Below the pieces are notes generated by a model. It worked only from the letters and a program-made list of their open reading frames with translations. It had not been told where the DNA came from and ran no database searches. From Pseudomonas migulae (GTDB taxonomy: Bacteria; Pseudomonadota; Gammaproteobacteria; Pseudomonadales; Pseudomonadaceae): a stretch of 64,000 nt of DNA. Positions 9,606-19,327 of this stretch are shown piece by piece. Position numbers and translations under genes: made by a program. Every line of letters begins with the position of its first letter. Position 1 is the stretch's first letter. The DNA is taken from positions 4,886,501 through 4,950,500 of the forward strand of contig NZ_JALJWR010000001.1 in NCBI RefSeq assembly GCF_024169315.1, given 5' to 3'.

Positions 9606-12053
9606 ATGAGTATTCAAGTTTTGGAAAACAGTGTTCAGGAAAAACATCTACGACCGTCCACGCGAATGCTGGCAGGACAACCGCAGCAAATTCCCGATTG
9701 GCTGGAGCGAGCCAGTGAAGAAGATCGCCAGTATTACTTCGACACCGAGCAGGCGTTGGCGAAAGATGAGCAAGCGGTGGATGAACTGCTCAGTGAAGCC
9801 AGGTCTCTCAGGGCTTTCGCCGATTTTTATGCGAGGGAGTTTGTCAGGGTTCTCAGCGGCGAAGTGATCGATCCACAGCAGGTCTTCGTCAGCGCCCGCC
9901 ATACGTTTTATGTCGGCCAGCAGAAAGTCGTTCAGCGCAATCGCCTGACCCTTCCGGAGTTCATGCTCAACGGTTTGTATGACCCCTCGACCGCCCCGCT
10001 GGAGATTGCCCTTGAAGGCGAAGCGCTGCCACCCGGCGTGACGGGGCAAGACCTTCTGGACGTGCTGGCCGACACCAGCATGCGTTCGCTGTACTCGGAA
10101 AAGTTTGAACAGAAGTACAGCAGCGAAGAGGTACTTCGCGCCTTGCAAGCCCGCCTGGACAGCCGCATAGCCCTGAGCTTGTTCAGTGCGAAACTGCAGG
10201 GACACCTCGTTGATGACAGTCTGAAGATTGTTGATCTGGCCAGCCGGAAAGCTGAAGGCTATTCGGCAGGAGAACTGTCGTTCGATGGCTGGGGAAAACC
10301 TTTTCATGGGCTGATTGTTTATTGCGGGCCGGAAGGCGAGGCCGGTGTTTGCGTGCTTTATGCGCCACAGGGGCCTGGTGGCAGAACGTGGCATGAGTTC
10401 CCGTCCTTCAGGCAATTGAACCAGCACATGGCCGACTGGGTGGGATCGCCGGCAGGGCGCAACTTCCTGAGCCGACAGTCTCACGCCACTGAGCGAGAAA
10501 GCATCGAATCGTACATGCGGTTGGTACTGGATCTGCCCAGTCAATGGCGTGGGATCAAGCACACAGCCTGGCCCGAATCGGAAGGCGCCGTGCTACGCGA
10601 CAGCGTGTTGCTGGGTATCGATTGGCTGCGAGGCGAGCTGGAGGCCGTCACCCCCGTCGGATATCGCTCCGCAGCGTCCTATCACCGGAAATACTTCGCC
10701 CGTCTGAACACCGAGCTCAAAGCGCTGACCCGGCTGGCCGGCCACGAAACCAAACTGATCAGTTATGAGAAGTTTGCCTTCAATCTGGTCAAGAAGATGG
10801 CGGACGACCTGATGGCGGACCACGGCGAGGCCGTGTCGGTCGATCCCGATCTGATCATGGTGGAACTGGACGACTCGCAATCGATGACGCTGACTCAGCT
10901 CATCATCAAAGAGCATCACATCACCGAAGAAGGCGGGCCGGTGCATAACCCAGGCATTTATCCGCGAATTCGCCTGTTGCCGGGTCATCCGCCGATGTCG
11001 AACTTGCTGGATGGCTACATCGCCAACTGGTCGAAAGCGCTGCGTCCGGGTGAAAAATATATCGACATGCTGAATTCGGATTATCTGGATGAAGGCTCGG
11101 CCGACTATGCCTTCAGACGTGACGTGTATGTCGCTGTACAACGGCATGAAATGCACCGGGGCGCATTGGCCGAGCTATTCAGTGGCGCGCTTCAACGCGA
11201 CCAGTACAACCGGATCGAACAGGCCATTGACCGGCTGTACGAGCCGGAATCCACCGACCCCATCGAGGCTGACTATCCCGATTCCCCCCTGCGCGACGGT
11301 GTTTACAAGTTTCATATGGAGCACCGCAAGATTCAGGGGGTTTATGTTTTTCGCCTGATGAACAACGGCGTCGCTGAGGATCTGTTGTATACCCCGCATG
11401 CGCCGGATGGCCGATGGTTCCGACCGTTGGCTGATTTCTCGAGGTCGATAAAACGAGGCGGCCTGGGCAATTATTACTGCAAGCGTGCCCGGTTCACTGA
11501 CCAGCGCGTGGTCAAGGCCTACGTTGAACAGGTCATGGGCAGCAACAGGGATGTCGAACCGCCGGCGCTGCAAGTCAATAGCCGGGTTTTCGACTTCTCA
11601 CTGTGCTATCGGGACATGATCGCGCAGATCATTAACGGGGTGGATGCCCAGACCAGCAGTCTTATCGAAATTGTTGCCCAGTTGTCCTATGACGCTGCGG
11701 TGGGGGCAGTCGCCGTCATAGGCTGCATTTTCCCACCCATCGGTCTCGGGTTGAGCGCCGTGGTGATGGCGAAAGCGGTCTTTGAAGGCGGGCTGGCGTA
11801 TTACGAGGGTGACCACGAAAAAGCGTTTTCCAGCTATCTCGATTGCATGCTTGAACTGGCCACCTTTCGCATCGGCAAGCTGGGGTTCTCCCAGGCGCAG
11901 AAATTGATCGCCAAGCGATTGGGCGATGTGAATACCTGCATGAGCGTGGTCTCTGCTTGCAGCGGCGTAACCGTGGATTTGTCGGTGATCACCGACCTCA
12001 TGAAGGAGGCGTTGGCTGAGCCTGATTCCAGCGAGCAGACGCTGCTGGAATAA
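9606..12053 (+). CDS. DUF6543 (dermonecrotic toxin-like) protein
   Basis: An 815-residue protein resembling the DUF6543 family of large Pseudomonas proteins annotated as dermonecrotic-toxin-like. Visible hallmarks are the early IPDWLERASEEDRQYYF segment, a VCVLYAPQGPGGRTWHEF motif near residue 250, and a second copy of that pattern near 595 (LYTPHAPDGRWFRPL). Residues about 695-730 form a hydrophobic Ala/Val/Gly-rich hairpin that could insert into a membrane. No signal peptide is seen, so export would need another route. The chosen ATG has an AAGGAAG site; a GTG six codons upstream is possible. It converges on hmgR with only 6 bp between stops. Toxic activity is inferred, not shown. Confidence 0.7.
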   Translation: MSIQVLENSVQEKHLRPSTRMLAGQPQQIPDWLERASEEDRQYYFDTEQALAKDEQAVDELLSEARSLRAFADFYAREFVRVLSGEVIDPQQVFVSARHTFYVGQQKVVQRNRLTLPEFMLNGLYDPSTAPLEIALEGEALPPGVTGQDLLDVLADTSMRSLYSEKFEQKYSSEEVLRALQARLDSRIALSLFSAKLQGHLVDDSLKIVDLASRKAEGYSAGELSFDGWGKPFHGLIVYCGPEGEAGVCVLYAPQGPGGRTWHEFPSFRQLNQHMADWVGSPAGRNFLSRQSHATERESIESYMRLVLDLPSQWRGIKHTAWPESEGAVLRDSVLLGIDWLRGELEAVTPVGYRSAASYHRKYFARLNTELKALTRLAGHETKLISYEKFAFNLVKKMADDLMADHGEAVSVDPDLIMVELDDSQSMTLTQLIIKEHHITEEGGPVHNPGIYPRIRLLPGHPPMSNLLDGYIANWSKALRPGEKYIDMLNSDYLDEGSADYAFRRDVYVAVQRHEMHRGALAELFSGALQRDQYNRIEQAIDRLYEPESTDPIEADYPDSPLRDGVYKFHMEHRKIQGVYVFRLMNNGVAEDLLYTPHAPDGRWFRPLADFSRSIKRGGLGNYYCKRARFTDQRVVKAYVEQVMGSNRDVEPPALQVNSRVFDFSLCYRDMIAQIINGVDAQTSSLIEIVAQLSYDAAVGAVAVIGCIFPPIGLGLSAVVMAKAVFEGGLAYYEGDHEKAFSSYLDCMLELATFRIGKLGFSQAQKLIAKRLGDVNTCMSVVSACSGVTVDLSVITDLMKEALAEPDSSEQTLLE

Positions 12054-12059
12054 ACCCGA

Positions 12060-12854
12060 CTAACCGGGTACGGCCGTCGGCTCGTAGCCCATCCGCCAAC
12101 TCACGGCCCGCGTCGCCGCCAGCAACCGCTGCGCCGCCGGGCCGTTTTCGTCGGCGTGGAACAGCGATGTCGGGCCGACAATGGTCATGACCGCCGCCAC
12201 GTTGCCGACGGCATTGAAAACCGGTGCCGACAAGGCATCGACGCCCGGCATCAACAAACCATGAACATGATGCAGACCGCGTTCGCGGATCTGTTCGCAC
12301 AGCGTGGCATAAGCCTGATCGTCTGCCAGCGCATGGGTGTTGGCGTTTTGCAGCTCCTGCTCGCGCAAGTCCACGGTTTCCCGCTTCGGCAGGAAGGCGC
12401 CGAACACCAATCCGGTCGACGAACTGAGCAACGGCAGCACCGAACCCAGTTGCGTCACTACCGTCACCGCGCGCACCGCCGGTTCGATATGCACCACGGT
12501 CGCGCCTTGATTGCCCCACACCGCCAAAAAGCACGTTTCGTTCAATTCATCGCGCAACTCCGCCAGGGGCAGGGCACCGACTTTGAGCACGTCCATACTG
12601 TTGAGTGCGGCCAGCCCCACACGCAAGGCCTCGCGACCCAGGCCGTAATGATTGGTGGCGGTGTTCTGCTCGGCAAAACCGCTGGCGATCAAGGCCTGCA
12701 AATAGCGATGAACCTTGCTCGCTGGCATCTGCACGTGCTCGGCCAGGCGCGACAAGGACGTCGACGGCGACAGCTCGGCCAGGGCCTTGAGGATGTCGGT
12801 GCCGACCTCGGCCGAGCGGACTTTCTGTTTGTCGTTGTTGCGCGGCGTTTCCAT
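12060..12854 (-). CDS. hmgR: IclR-family repressor of the homogentisate pathway
   Basis: A 264-residue IclR-type regulator. The N-terminal winged helix-turn-helix spans about residues 12-75 (LSRLAEHVQMPASKVHRYLQ) and the effector-binding domain follows. It is divergent from hmgA-fahA-maiA across a 165-bp gap that contains a palindrome cluster. In P. putida HmgR represses hmgABC and is released by homogentisate; position and family both fit that role here. No unusual features. Confidence 0.88.
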   Translation of the reverse strand: METPRNNDKQKVRSAEVGTDILKALAELSPSTSLSRLAEHVQMPASKVHRYLQALIASGFAEQNTATNHYGLGREALRVGLAALNSMDVLKVGALPLAELRDELNETCFLAVWGNQGATVVHIEPAVRAVTVVTQLGSVLPLLSSSTGLVFGAFLPKRETVDLREQELQNANTHALADDQAYATLCEQIRERGLHHVHGLLMPGVDALSAPVFNAVGNVAAVMTIVGPTSLFHADENGPAAQRLLAATRAVSWRMGYEPTAVPG

Positions 12855-12916
12855 GGAGGCGGTCTGATCCCGGGACGAATGGGCGTCTTTATAGCTTGAC
12901 GGTCAATACCAATCAA

Positions 12917-12942
12917 ATTACGTTGTGCGTAATTGAATTACG
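12917..12942. promoter_or_regulatory. HmgR operator cluster
   Basis: Overlapping palindromes occupy the hmgR-hmgA gap. CGTAATT-G-AATTACG at 12928-12942 is a perfect dyad, and ATTACG at 12917-12922 pairs with CGTAAT at 12928-12933 across a 5-nt spacer, giving three CGTAAT half-sites in 26 bp. The known P. putida HmgR site is a short palindrome of the same CGTAAT/ATTACG type. It probably controls both divergent promoters. Confidence 0.75.
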
Positions 12943-13019
12943 ATAAAAATAACCCGGGCGCGCCAGGACCTCTGAAACAGAGTGACAGGCCATTGCCCAC
13001 TCCCTGTTCAGGAGGCTCC

Positions 13020-14324
13020 ATGAACCTCGATTCAACGGCGCCAGCGCTGGCTTACCAGTCCGGCTTTGGCAACGAATTCAGCAGCGAAGCGTTGCCTGGC
13101 GCACTGCCCGTCGGCCAGAACTCCCCGCAAAAAGCGCCGTACGGCCTGTACACCGAACTGTTTTCCGGCACTGCATTCACCATGGCCCGCAGCGAAGCGC
13201 GGCGCACCTGGATGTACCGCATTCAGCCGTCGGCGAATCACCCGGCGTTCGTCAAACTGGACCGGCAACTGGCCGGCGGCCCATTGGGTGAAGTCACCCC
13301 CAATCGCCTGCGCTGGAACCCGTTGAATATCCCGACCGAGCCCACCGACTTCATCGACGGGCTGGTGAGCATGGCGGCCAACTCGGCGGCGGAAAAACCG
13401 GCCGGGATCAGTATCTACAGCTACCGCGCCAACCGTTCCATGGAGCGTGTGTTCTTCAATGCCGACGGCGAGTTGTTGCTGGTCCCGGAACAGGGACGGC
13501 TGCGCATCGCCACCGAACTGGGCGTACTGGAACTTGAGCCGCTGGAAATCGCCGTGCTGCCGCGCGGTCTGAAATTTCGCGTCGAACTGCTCGACCCGCA
13601 GGCGCGCGGTTACATGGCAGAGAACCACGGCGCGCCATTGCGCCTGCCGGACCTCGGGCCAATCGGCAGCAACGGCCTGGCCAATGCGCGGGACTTCCTG
13701 ACCCCGGTCGCCCATTACGAAAACCTCAAGCAGCCAACCACCCTGGTGCAAAAATTCCTTGGCCAATTGTGGGGCTGCGAGCTCGATCATTCGCCGCTCA
13801 ACGTGGTCGCCTGGCACGGTAACAACGTGCCGTACAAATATGACCTGCGCCGTTTCAACACCATTGGCACGGTCAGCTTCGACCATCCGGATCCGTCGAT
13901 TTTCACCGTCCTGACGTCGCCGACCAGTGTTCATGGCCTGGCCAATCTCGACTTCGTGATCTTCCCGCCACGCTGGATGGTGGCCGAGAAAACCTTCCGT
14001 CCGCCGTGGTTCCACCGCAACCTGATGAACGAATTCATGGGCCTGATCAAGGGCGAATACGACGCCAAGGCCGAAGGCTTCGTGCCCGGTGGCGCGTCGC
14101 TGCACAGTTGCATGAGCGCCCACGGTCCGGACGGCGAAACCTGCACCAGGGCGATCAACGCTGAGCTGGCCCCGGCGAAAATCGACAACACCATGGCCTT
14201 CATGTTCGAGACCAGCCAGGTGCTGCGTCCGAGCCGATTCGCCCTCGACTGCCCGCAACTGCAAACCAACTACGACGCCTGCTGGGCCACGCTGCCCGCC
14301 ACTTTCGACCCGACCCGGAGATAA
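13020..14324 (+). CDS. hmgA: Homogentisate 1,2-dioxygenase
   Basis: A 434-residue non-haem Fe(II) dioxygenase that opens the ring of homogentisate to 4-maleylacetoacetate in tyrosine and phenylalanine catabolism. The opening [19 protein letters not shown] is diagnostic. The iron ligands correspond to His332 and Glu338 in [12 protein letters not shown] and His368 in SAHGPDGE, close to the numbering of the P. putida and human enzymes. AGGAGG lies 8 nt before the ATG; upstream in-frame codons lack support. It is first of three genes, 3 nt from fahA. Confidence 0.96.
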   Translation: MNLDSTAPALAYQSGFGNEFSSEALPGALPVGQNSPQKAPYGLYTELFSGTAFTMARSEARRTWMYRIQPSANHPAFVKLDRQLAGGPLGEVTPNRLRWNPLNIPTEPTDFIDGLVSMAANSAAEKPAGISIYSYRANRSMERVFFNADGELLLVPEQGRLRIATELGVLELEPLEIAVLPRGLKFRVELLDPQARGYMAENHGAPLRLPDLGPIGSNGLANARDFLTPVAHYENLKQPTTLVQKFLGQLWGCELDHSPLNVVAWHGNNVPYKYDLRRFNTIGTVSFDHPDPSIFTVLTSPTSVHGLANLDFVIFPPRWMVAEKTFRPPWFHRNLMNEFMGLIKGEYDAKAEGFVPGGASLHSCMSAHGPDGETCTRAINAELAPAKIDNTMAFMFETSQVLRPSRFALDCPQLQTNYDACWATLPATFDPTRR

Positions 14325-14327
14325 CCC

Positions 14328-15632
14328 ATGACTCAGACTTCCATCACTCGTAGCTGGGTCGCCTCCGCCAACGGCCATGCGGATTTTCCGCTGCAAAACC
14401 TGCCGCTGGGCGTGTTCAGCGTGAAGGGCGGTGCGCCGCGCAGCGGTGTGGCGATCGGTGACCACATCTTTGATCTGGAAGCGGCGCTCGAAGCCGGCCT
14501 GTTCGACGGTGCGGCAAAAGCTGCCGTCGAAGCCACCCGTGGCGGTCAGCTGAATGCGTTTTTCGAGCTGGGCCGCGAGGCTCGTGTGGCCCTGCGTGAA
14601 CGCCTGATCGAATTGTTCCAGGAAGGCAGCACCCTACACGGCAAGATCGAGGCCCAAGGCGCGAAACTGCTGCCGCTGGCGGCAAACTGCGAGATGCACC
14701 TGCCCGCGAAAATCAACGACTACACCGACTTCTACGTCGGCATCGAGCACGCGCAAAACGTCGGCAAACTGTTCCGTCCCGACAACCCGTTGTTGCCGAA
14801 CTACAAGTACGTGCCGATTGGTTATCACGGTCGCGCGTCGACCATTCGCCCGTCCGGCACCGACGTTCGCCGTCCGAAAGGCCAGACCCTGCCGGCCGGC
14901 CAGACCGAACCGACCTTTGGCCCGTGCGCACGCCTGGATTACGAACTGGAACTGGGCATCTGGATTGGCCAGGGCAACGAGATGGGCGACTCGATCGCCA
15001 TCGGTGACGCCGCCGAACACATCGCCGGTTTCTGCTTGCTCAACGACTGGTCGGCGCGGGATATCCAGGCCTGGGAATACCAGCCACTGGGGCCGTTCCT
15101 GTCGAAAAGTTTTATCACCAGCATCTCGCCGTGGGTCGTGACAGCCGAAGCGCTGGAGCCATTCCGTCGCGCGCAACCGGCGCGTCCTGAAGGCGATCCA
15201 CAGCCGCTGCCGTACCTGTCCGACAAACGCGATCAAGCCGCTGGCGCCTTCGACATCGAGCTCGAAGTGCTGCTGCTCACCGAAGCCATGCGCGAGCAGA
15301 ACCTGCCAGCCCATCGCCTGACCCTGAGCAACACGCAACACATGTACTGGACCGTGGCGCAACTGGTGGCGCATCACAGCGTCAACGGCTGCCAGTTGCA
15401 GGCGGGTGACCTGTTCGGCTCGGGCACGTTGTCGGGGCCGGAAAGCGGTCAGTTCGGCAGCCTGCTGGAAATCACCGAAGGTGGTAAGAAGCCGATCGAA
15501 CTGGCCTCCGGCGAGGTGCGTAAATTCCTTGAAGACGGCGACGAAATCATCTTGCGCGCCCGTTGCAGCCGCGACGGTTTTGCCTCCATCGGTTTCGGCG
15601 AGTGCCGCGGCAAAGTGCTGCCGGCGCGTTAA
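14328..15632 (+). CDS. fahA: Fumarylacetoacetase
   Basis: A 434-residue fumarylacetoacetate hydrolase that splits fumarylacetoacetate to fumarate and acetoacetate, the last step of the homogentisate branch. It has the FAH N-terminal domain, then the catalytic domain with the NDYTDFYVGIEHAQNVGKLF active-site segment, the HGRASTI loop and the metal-binding DYELELG and NDWSARDIQAWEYQPLGPF motifs. Length matches the family. The GGAG of the hmgA 3' end serves as ribosome site. Spacing indicates one operon with hmgA and maiA. Confidence 0.96.
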   Translation: MTQTSITRSWVASANGHADFPLQNLPLGVFSVKGGAPRSGVAIGDHIFDLEAALEAGLFDGAAKAAVEATRGGQLNAFFELGREARVALRERLIELFQEGSTLHGKIEAQGAKLLPLAANCEMHLPAKINDYTDFYVGIEHAQNVGKLFRPDNPLLPNYKYVPIGYHGRASTIRPSGTDVRRPKGQTLPAGQTEPTFGPCARLDYELELGIWIGQGNEMGDSIAIGDAAEHIAGFCLLNDWSARDIQAWEYQPLGPFLSKSFITSISPWVVTAEALEPFRRAQPARPEGDPQPLPYLSDKRDQAAGAFDIELEVLLLTEAMREQNLPAHRLTLSNTQHMYWTVAQLVAHHSVNGCQLQAGDLFGSGTLSGPESGQFGSLLEITEGGKKPIELASGEVRKFLEDGDEIILRARCSRDGFASIGFGECRGKVLPAR

Positions 15633-15644
15633 GAGGAACGGGTC

Positions 15645-16280
15645 ATGGAACTCTATACCTACTACCGTTCGACCTCGTCTTACCGGGTGCGCATCGCGCT
15701 GGCGTTGAAAGGGCTGGATTACCAGGCGCTGCCGGTCAACCTGATCGCACCGCCCGGTGGCGAGCATCGCCAGCCAGCCTATCTGGGCATCAACCCGCAA
15801 GGCCGTGTACCGGCCTTGCGCACCGATGAACGCGAGTTGCTGATCCAGTCACCGGCGATCATCGAGTACCTGGAGGAACGTTATCCACAGGTACCGCTGC
15901 TGTCCAAAGACCTCGCCGCCCGCGCCCATGAGCGGGGCGTGGCGGCGCTCATCGGCTGCGATGTGCATCCGTTGCACAACGTCAGCGTGCTCAACCGGCT
16001 GCGGCAGTTGGGGCACGATGAAACGCAGGTGGTCGAGTGGATTGGACACTGGATCGGCCAAGGGCTGGCGACGGTCGAGCAGTTGATCGGCGATGAAGGT
16101 TATTGCTTTGGTCCGACGCCAGGTCTGGCAGATGTTTACCTGATCCCGCAGTTGTATGCGGCTGAGCGCTTTAACATTTCACTTGAGGCGTACCCGCGGA
16201 TTCGTCGGGTTGCAGCGCTCGCCGCGACACACCCGGCCTTCATCAAGGCGCACCCGGCGAACCAGCCAGACACCCCTTGA
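15645..16280 (+). CDS. maiA: Maleylacetoacetate isomerase
   Basis: A 211-residue zeta-class glutathione-S-transferase-type isomerase converting maleylacetoacetate to fumarylacetoacetate. The catalytic serine motif is STSSYRVRIAL at residues 9-19, and the thioredoxin-like fold ends in the SPAIIEYLEERYP motif. AGAGGAA precedes the ATG 12 nt after fahA. It completes the hmgA-fahA-maiA operon; a REP doublet follows the stop. Confidence 0.94.
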   Translation: MELYTYYRSTSSYRVRIALALKGLDYQALPVNLIAPPGGEHRQPAYLGINPQGRVPALRTDERELLIQSPAIIEYLEERYPQVPLLSKDLAARAHERGVAALIGCDVHPLHNVSVLNRLRQLGHDETQVVEWIGHWIGQGLATVEQLIGDEGYCFGPTPGLADVYLIPQLYAAERFNISLEAYPRIRRVAALAATHPAFIKAHPANQPDTP

Positions 16281-16299
16281 CGCCTCACACCGACTCCAA

Positions 16300-16388
16300 T
16301 GTGGGAGCGGGCTTGCTCGCGAATGCGGCTTGTCAGTCGACATTTACGCTGCTGACACACCGCTTTCGCGAGCAAGCCCGCTCTCACA
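16300..16388. repeat. REP doublet (TGTGGGAGCGGGCTTGCTCGCG type)
   Basis: Two inverted copies of the Pseudomonas REP consensus (16300-16323 and 16365-16388) face each other across about 40 bp, between the convergent maiA and sirB1-like genes. The transcribed form would be a long hairpin. Confidence 0.9.
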
Positions 16389-16399
16389 AGGTTTTGCTA

Positions 16400-17203
16400 T
16401 CAATGGACGATTGAGTTTGGCGGCAGGTGCCCCAATCGCTCGGTCAACCGAATCCGCTGGATCGGGTCATCGCTCAGCAGCAGCGCATGCTCCAGATCGA
16501 AACGCTCGGCATTCGGGCAGTCCAGCCGTTGGTAAAGGCTGGCCCGGGCCAGGTAATCGGAGGCGCTCGCGTTGCCCAGTTCCAGCACACGCTCGGCGTC
16601 GATCAACGCACCAATGTAATCATCGTGAGAAAGGTGCAACTGGCGCAGGTTGCGCGACAGTCGCTGCAGCATCTGCACCGGCTCGGCGGTGAGTAAATGC
16701 TCGGCGCTGAGTTTCATGTTCGGGCCGTACTGGCGTTGCAGCAATTCACGGCAATCGTTGGGGTACAACCGGCGTCCACCGCAAGGGTCGAGCAAATGAT
16801 CGGCCCCCGGGACCCGCAGCAGGAAATGCCCCGGGAAGTTGACGCCGACCAGGGGGATTTCCAGGCCCCTGGCCAGTTCCAGCGCAATCAGCCCGAGTGC
16901 CAGCGGTTGACCGCGCCGGCGCTCCAGCACTTTGTCGAGCAAGGCTGCTTGCGGACGCAAGGGGGTGAAGTCGTCCTGGGCGAAGCCCAGGTCATTCAGG
17001 CGTCGCAACAGGGGTTGCGCCAGTTCGCTCACCGGCAGCATCGGCAGGCCATAACTGACGCGTTGTTGCAGATCCTTGAAGTGGGCCAGCACCGCCTCTG
17101 GATTCACTTCCTTGTCATGCTCGACGCACATCCACAGCGCTGCCTCGAACAGCGCCGGCGGTGATCGTTGCAGACAGTCGAAGAAGCGTTGGCGGGGCGT
17201 CAT
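16400..17203 (-). CDS. SirB1 family transglutaminase-like protein
   Basis: A 267-residue cytoplasmic protein of the SirB1 family (transglutaminase-like N-terminal region plus tetratricopeptide-like C-terminal helices). Conserved features include LERRRGQPLALGLIALELAR, GVNFPGHFLLRV and LLDPCGG. The frame is open further upstream, but the MTPRQRFF start has a CGGAG ribosome site. The precise function in Pseudomonas is not known. It is divergent from the leucine-dehydrogenase-like gene. Confidence 0.85.
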   Translation of the reverse strand: MTPRQRFFDCLQRSPPALFEAALWMCVEHDKEVNPEAVLAHFKDLQQRVSYGLPMLPVSELAQPLLRRLNDLGFAQDDFTPLRPQAALLDKVLERRRGQPLALGLIALELARGLEIPLVGVNFPGHFLLRVPGADHLLDPCGGRRLYPNDCRELLQRQYGPNMKLSAEHLLTAEPVQMLQRLSRNLRQLHLSHDDYIGALIDAERVLELGNASASDYLARASLYQRLDCPNAERFDLEHALLLSDDPIQRIRLTERLGHLPPNSIVH

Positions 17204-17377
17204 CAAAATCTCCGGGGAATGCCTCGTTTTAGCCTCGTCTGCGGCGTTCGTCCAGTGGTACGCCGGGTTATGTCCGAAACCGCTGAAGCACGGCAATGCT
17301 TATTCCGGTGCGCTTCTGCAATTTTTGGGCGCGAGCCTATACTGGCGACTACAAGAAGTGATTCGGGAGCCCCTACG

Positions 17378-18397
17378 ATGTTCGCTCTCATGCAAAGCAC
17401 TCGCCTTGAATCGCTGCATCTGAGCGTCGACCCGGTCACCGGGTTGAAGGCGGTCATTGCCATTCATAACAGCCGTCTCGGGCCTGCCCTGGGGGGGTGT
17501 CGTTACCTTGCCTATCCCGACGATGAGTCCGCGGTCGAGGATGCCATTCGCCTCGCCCAAGGCATGAGTTACAAAGCGGCGCTCGCCGGTCTGGCGCAGG
17601 GCGGCGGCGTGGCGGTGATTGTGCGACCGGTCCACGTGGAAAACCGCGCGGCACTGTTCGAAGCGTTCGGCCGCTGCATCAATCAGCTCGACGGCCGCTA
17701 CATCACCGCCATCGACAGCGGCACCTCGGTGGCGGACATGGATTGCATCGCCCAACAGACCCAACATGTCACCAGCACCACCTCGGCCGGCGACCCGGCG
17801 CCCCACGCGGCGATGGGCGTGTTCACCGGCATTCGTGCCACCGCCATGGCTCGCCTCGGCAGCGATAACCTCGAAGGCCTGCGCGTGGCCATTCAAGGCC
17901 TGGGCAATGTCGGCTTCGCCCTGGCCGAACAGCTGCATGCCGCCGGTGCCGAACTGCTGGTCAGCGACATCGATCACGGCAAGGTGCAACTGGCCATGGA
18001 GCAACTCGGCGCTCACCCGATCGCCAACGACGCACTGCTCAGCACACCTTGCGATATTCTCGCGCCGTGTGGCCTCGGCGGCGTGCTCAACAGCAATACC
18101 GTCACGCAACTGCGATGCTCGGCAGTGGCGGGTTCGGCGAATAACCAGCTGACTCATCTGGATGTCGCGGATCAACTGGAACGGCGAGGCATTCTTTACG
18201 CGCCGGATTATGTGATCAATGCTGGCGGGCTGATCTACGTCTCGCTCAAACACCGCGGCGAAGAACTGACGACCATCACCGCCCACCTGTCGAAAATCAG
18301 CTCGAGGCTGACCGAAGTCTTCGCCCATGCCCAAGCGGAGAAACGCTCCCCGGCGCGGGTGGCAGACGAATTGGCGGAGAAAGTGCTGTACCGATGA
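17378..18397 (+). CDS. Leucine dehydrogenase-like protein, catalytic lysine replaced
   Basis: A 339-residue member of the Glu/Leu/Phe/Val dehydrogenase family, closest to NAD-dependent leucine dehydrogenases that deaminate branched-chain amino acids. It has GPALGGCRYLAYP (residues 35-47), the substrate lysine K66 in MSYKAALAGL, the aspartate D113 in ITAIDSGT, and the GLGNVG nucleotide motif at 174-179. The family catalytic lysine in GGGK is valine here (V78 in GGGVAVI). That change should abolish normal catalysis if the alignment is right. Start chosen at MFALMQ with GGGAG upstream. Confidence 0.82.
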   Translation: MFALMQSTRLESLHLSVDPVTGLKAVIAIHNSRLGPALGGCRYLAYPDDESAVEDAIRLAQGMSYKAALAGLAQGGGVAVIVRPVHVENRAALFEAFGRCINQLDGRYITAIDSGTSVADMDCIAQQTQHVTSTTSAGDPAPHAAMGVFTGIRATAMARLGSDNLEGLRVAIQGLGNVGFALAEQLHAAGAELLVSDIDHGKVQLAMEQLGAHPIANDALLSTPCDILAPCGLGGVLNSNTVTQLRCSAVAGSANNQLTHLDVADQLERRGILYAPDYVINAGGLIYVSLKHRGEELTTITAHLSKISSRLTEVFAHAQAEKRSPARVADELAEKVLYR

Positions 18398-18556
18398 AGG
18401 CTTGCTGCGTCCTTCATGCCGCTGGCAAATTCCAAAGACCTGACTACGCTGCAAGCGGGATGGCGCAACGCCACCCGCCCGGTTGATGAGGGCCTGCCAG
18501 CGTCTGGGGCAATCATGACTGGCGCAATGCTTTTTCGTGATTTCAAGGAGCGAATC

Positions 18557-19327
18557 ATGTCTTCCAGTTCATCTCTCACCTGCAATTTCACGATCAACTC
18601 CAGCCTCGATATTGGCGTGTCGTTTGTCAGTGACGATAACGGTGCCAATTACGGCGGGCAGATCACTATTTTCACCCCTGGCACCGCAGGGCCGGTGAGC
18701 ACCGGTTTATGGGACAGCGACGGCAACGTCTTCTTCACCCTCTACCAGTCTGAAAACCCGGCCATCAACTGCGTGATCAACTCGGGATCGACGCCCGGTT
18801 CATGGGACCCCTATATCGAGGTCGCCCAGCAAAACGGCCTGACCTGCACCATCTCCGGGCCCGTGCCGCAACCTGGTGAAAATACGTTTGGTTATACCCT
18901 CGACGTGGTGCCAAGCGCTGGCGTTGGTCAGGGCGCCGTTACGGCCCGGGCGGCCGGATCGCCGACGCCTCAACACGTTGCGCGAATGTTGCTTCCTGCG
19001 GGCGGCAAAGAGGCATGGACGCTGATCATGCAGGGCAATACGCCGGTGCCTGACGAAATCAGCGTTGGCTCGCCGGTCGTCATGGCGTGGGCGCGGTTTG
19101 ACGACGAGACTCAGGTGGCCGGCGGCGTCTACAAATCCGATACGCCGACGGATTACAACGTCAAGTTCATGTGGGTGCTGGACGCCGACGGTAATCAGTA
19201 TCCCGGTTGGCCCATCGATGTCAGCGATCACGAGGACTTTCTCAACAATGGCTACCTGTTTTCACTGCCCGGCAGTGATGAGGTCTACCTGCTGAACGTC
19301 GTTGATCGGCCATGGGTGAAATCATGA
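18557..19327 (+). CDS. Hypothetical protein, first of a coupled pair
   Basis: A 256-residue protein I do not recognise. It opens with a Ser-rich stretch, is rich in Gly/Asp/Asn/Thr and beta-type pattern, and has no signal peptide or membrane segment. A strong AAGGAG site lies 4 nt before the ATG. Its TGA overlaps the next ATG (ATGA), so both are translationally coupled. The composition resembles aegerolysin-like or adhesive beta proteins only in general character; no function is claimed. Confidence 0.7.
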   Translation: MSSSSSLTCNFTINSSLDIGVSFVSDDNGANYGGQITIFTPGTAGPVSTGLWDSDGNVFFTLYQSENPAINCVINSGSTPGSWDPYIEVAQQNGLTCTISGPVPQPGENTFGYTLDVVPSAGVGQGAVTARAAGSPTPQHVARMLLPAGGKEAWTLIMQGNTPVPDEISVGSPVVMAWARFDDETQVAGGVYKSDTPTDYNVKFMWVLDADGNQYPGWPIDVSDHEDFLNNGYLFSLPGSDEVYLLNVVDRPWVKS

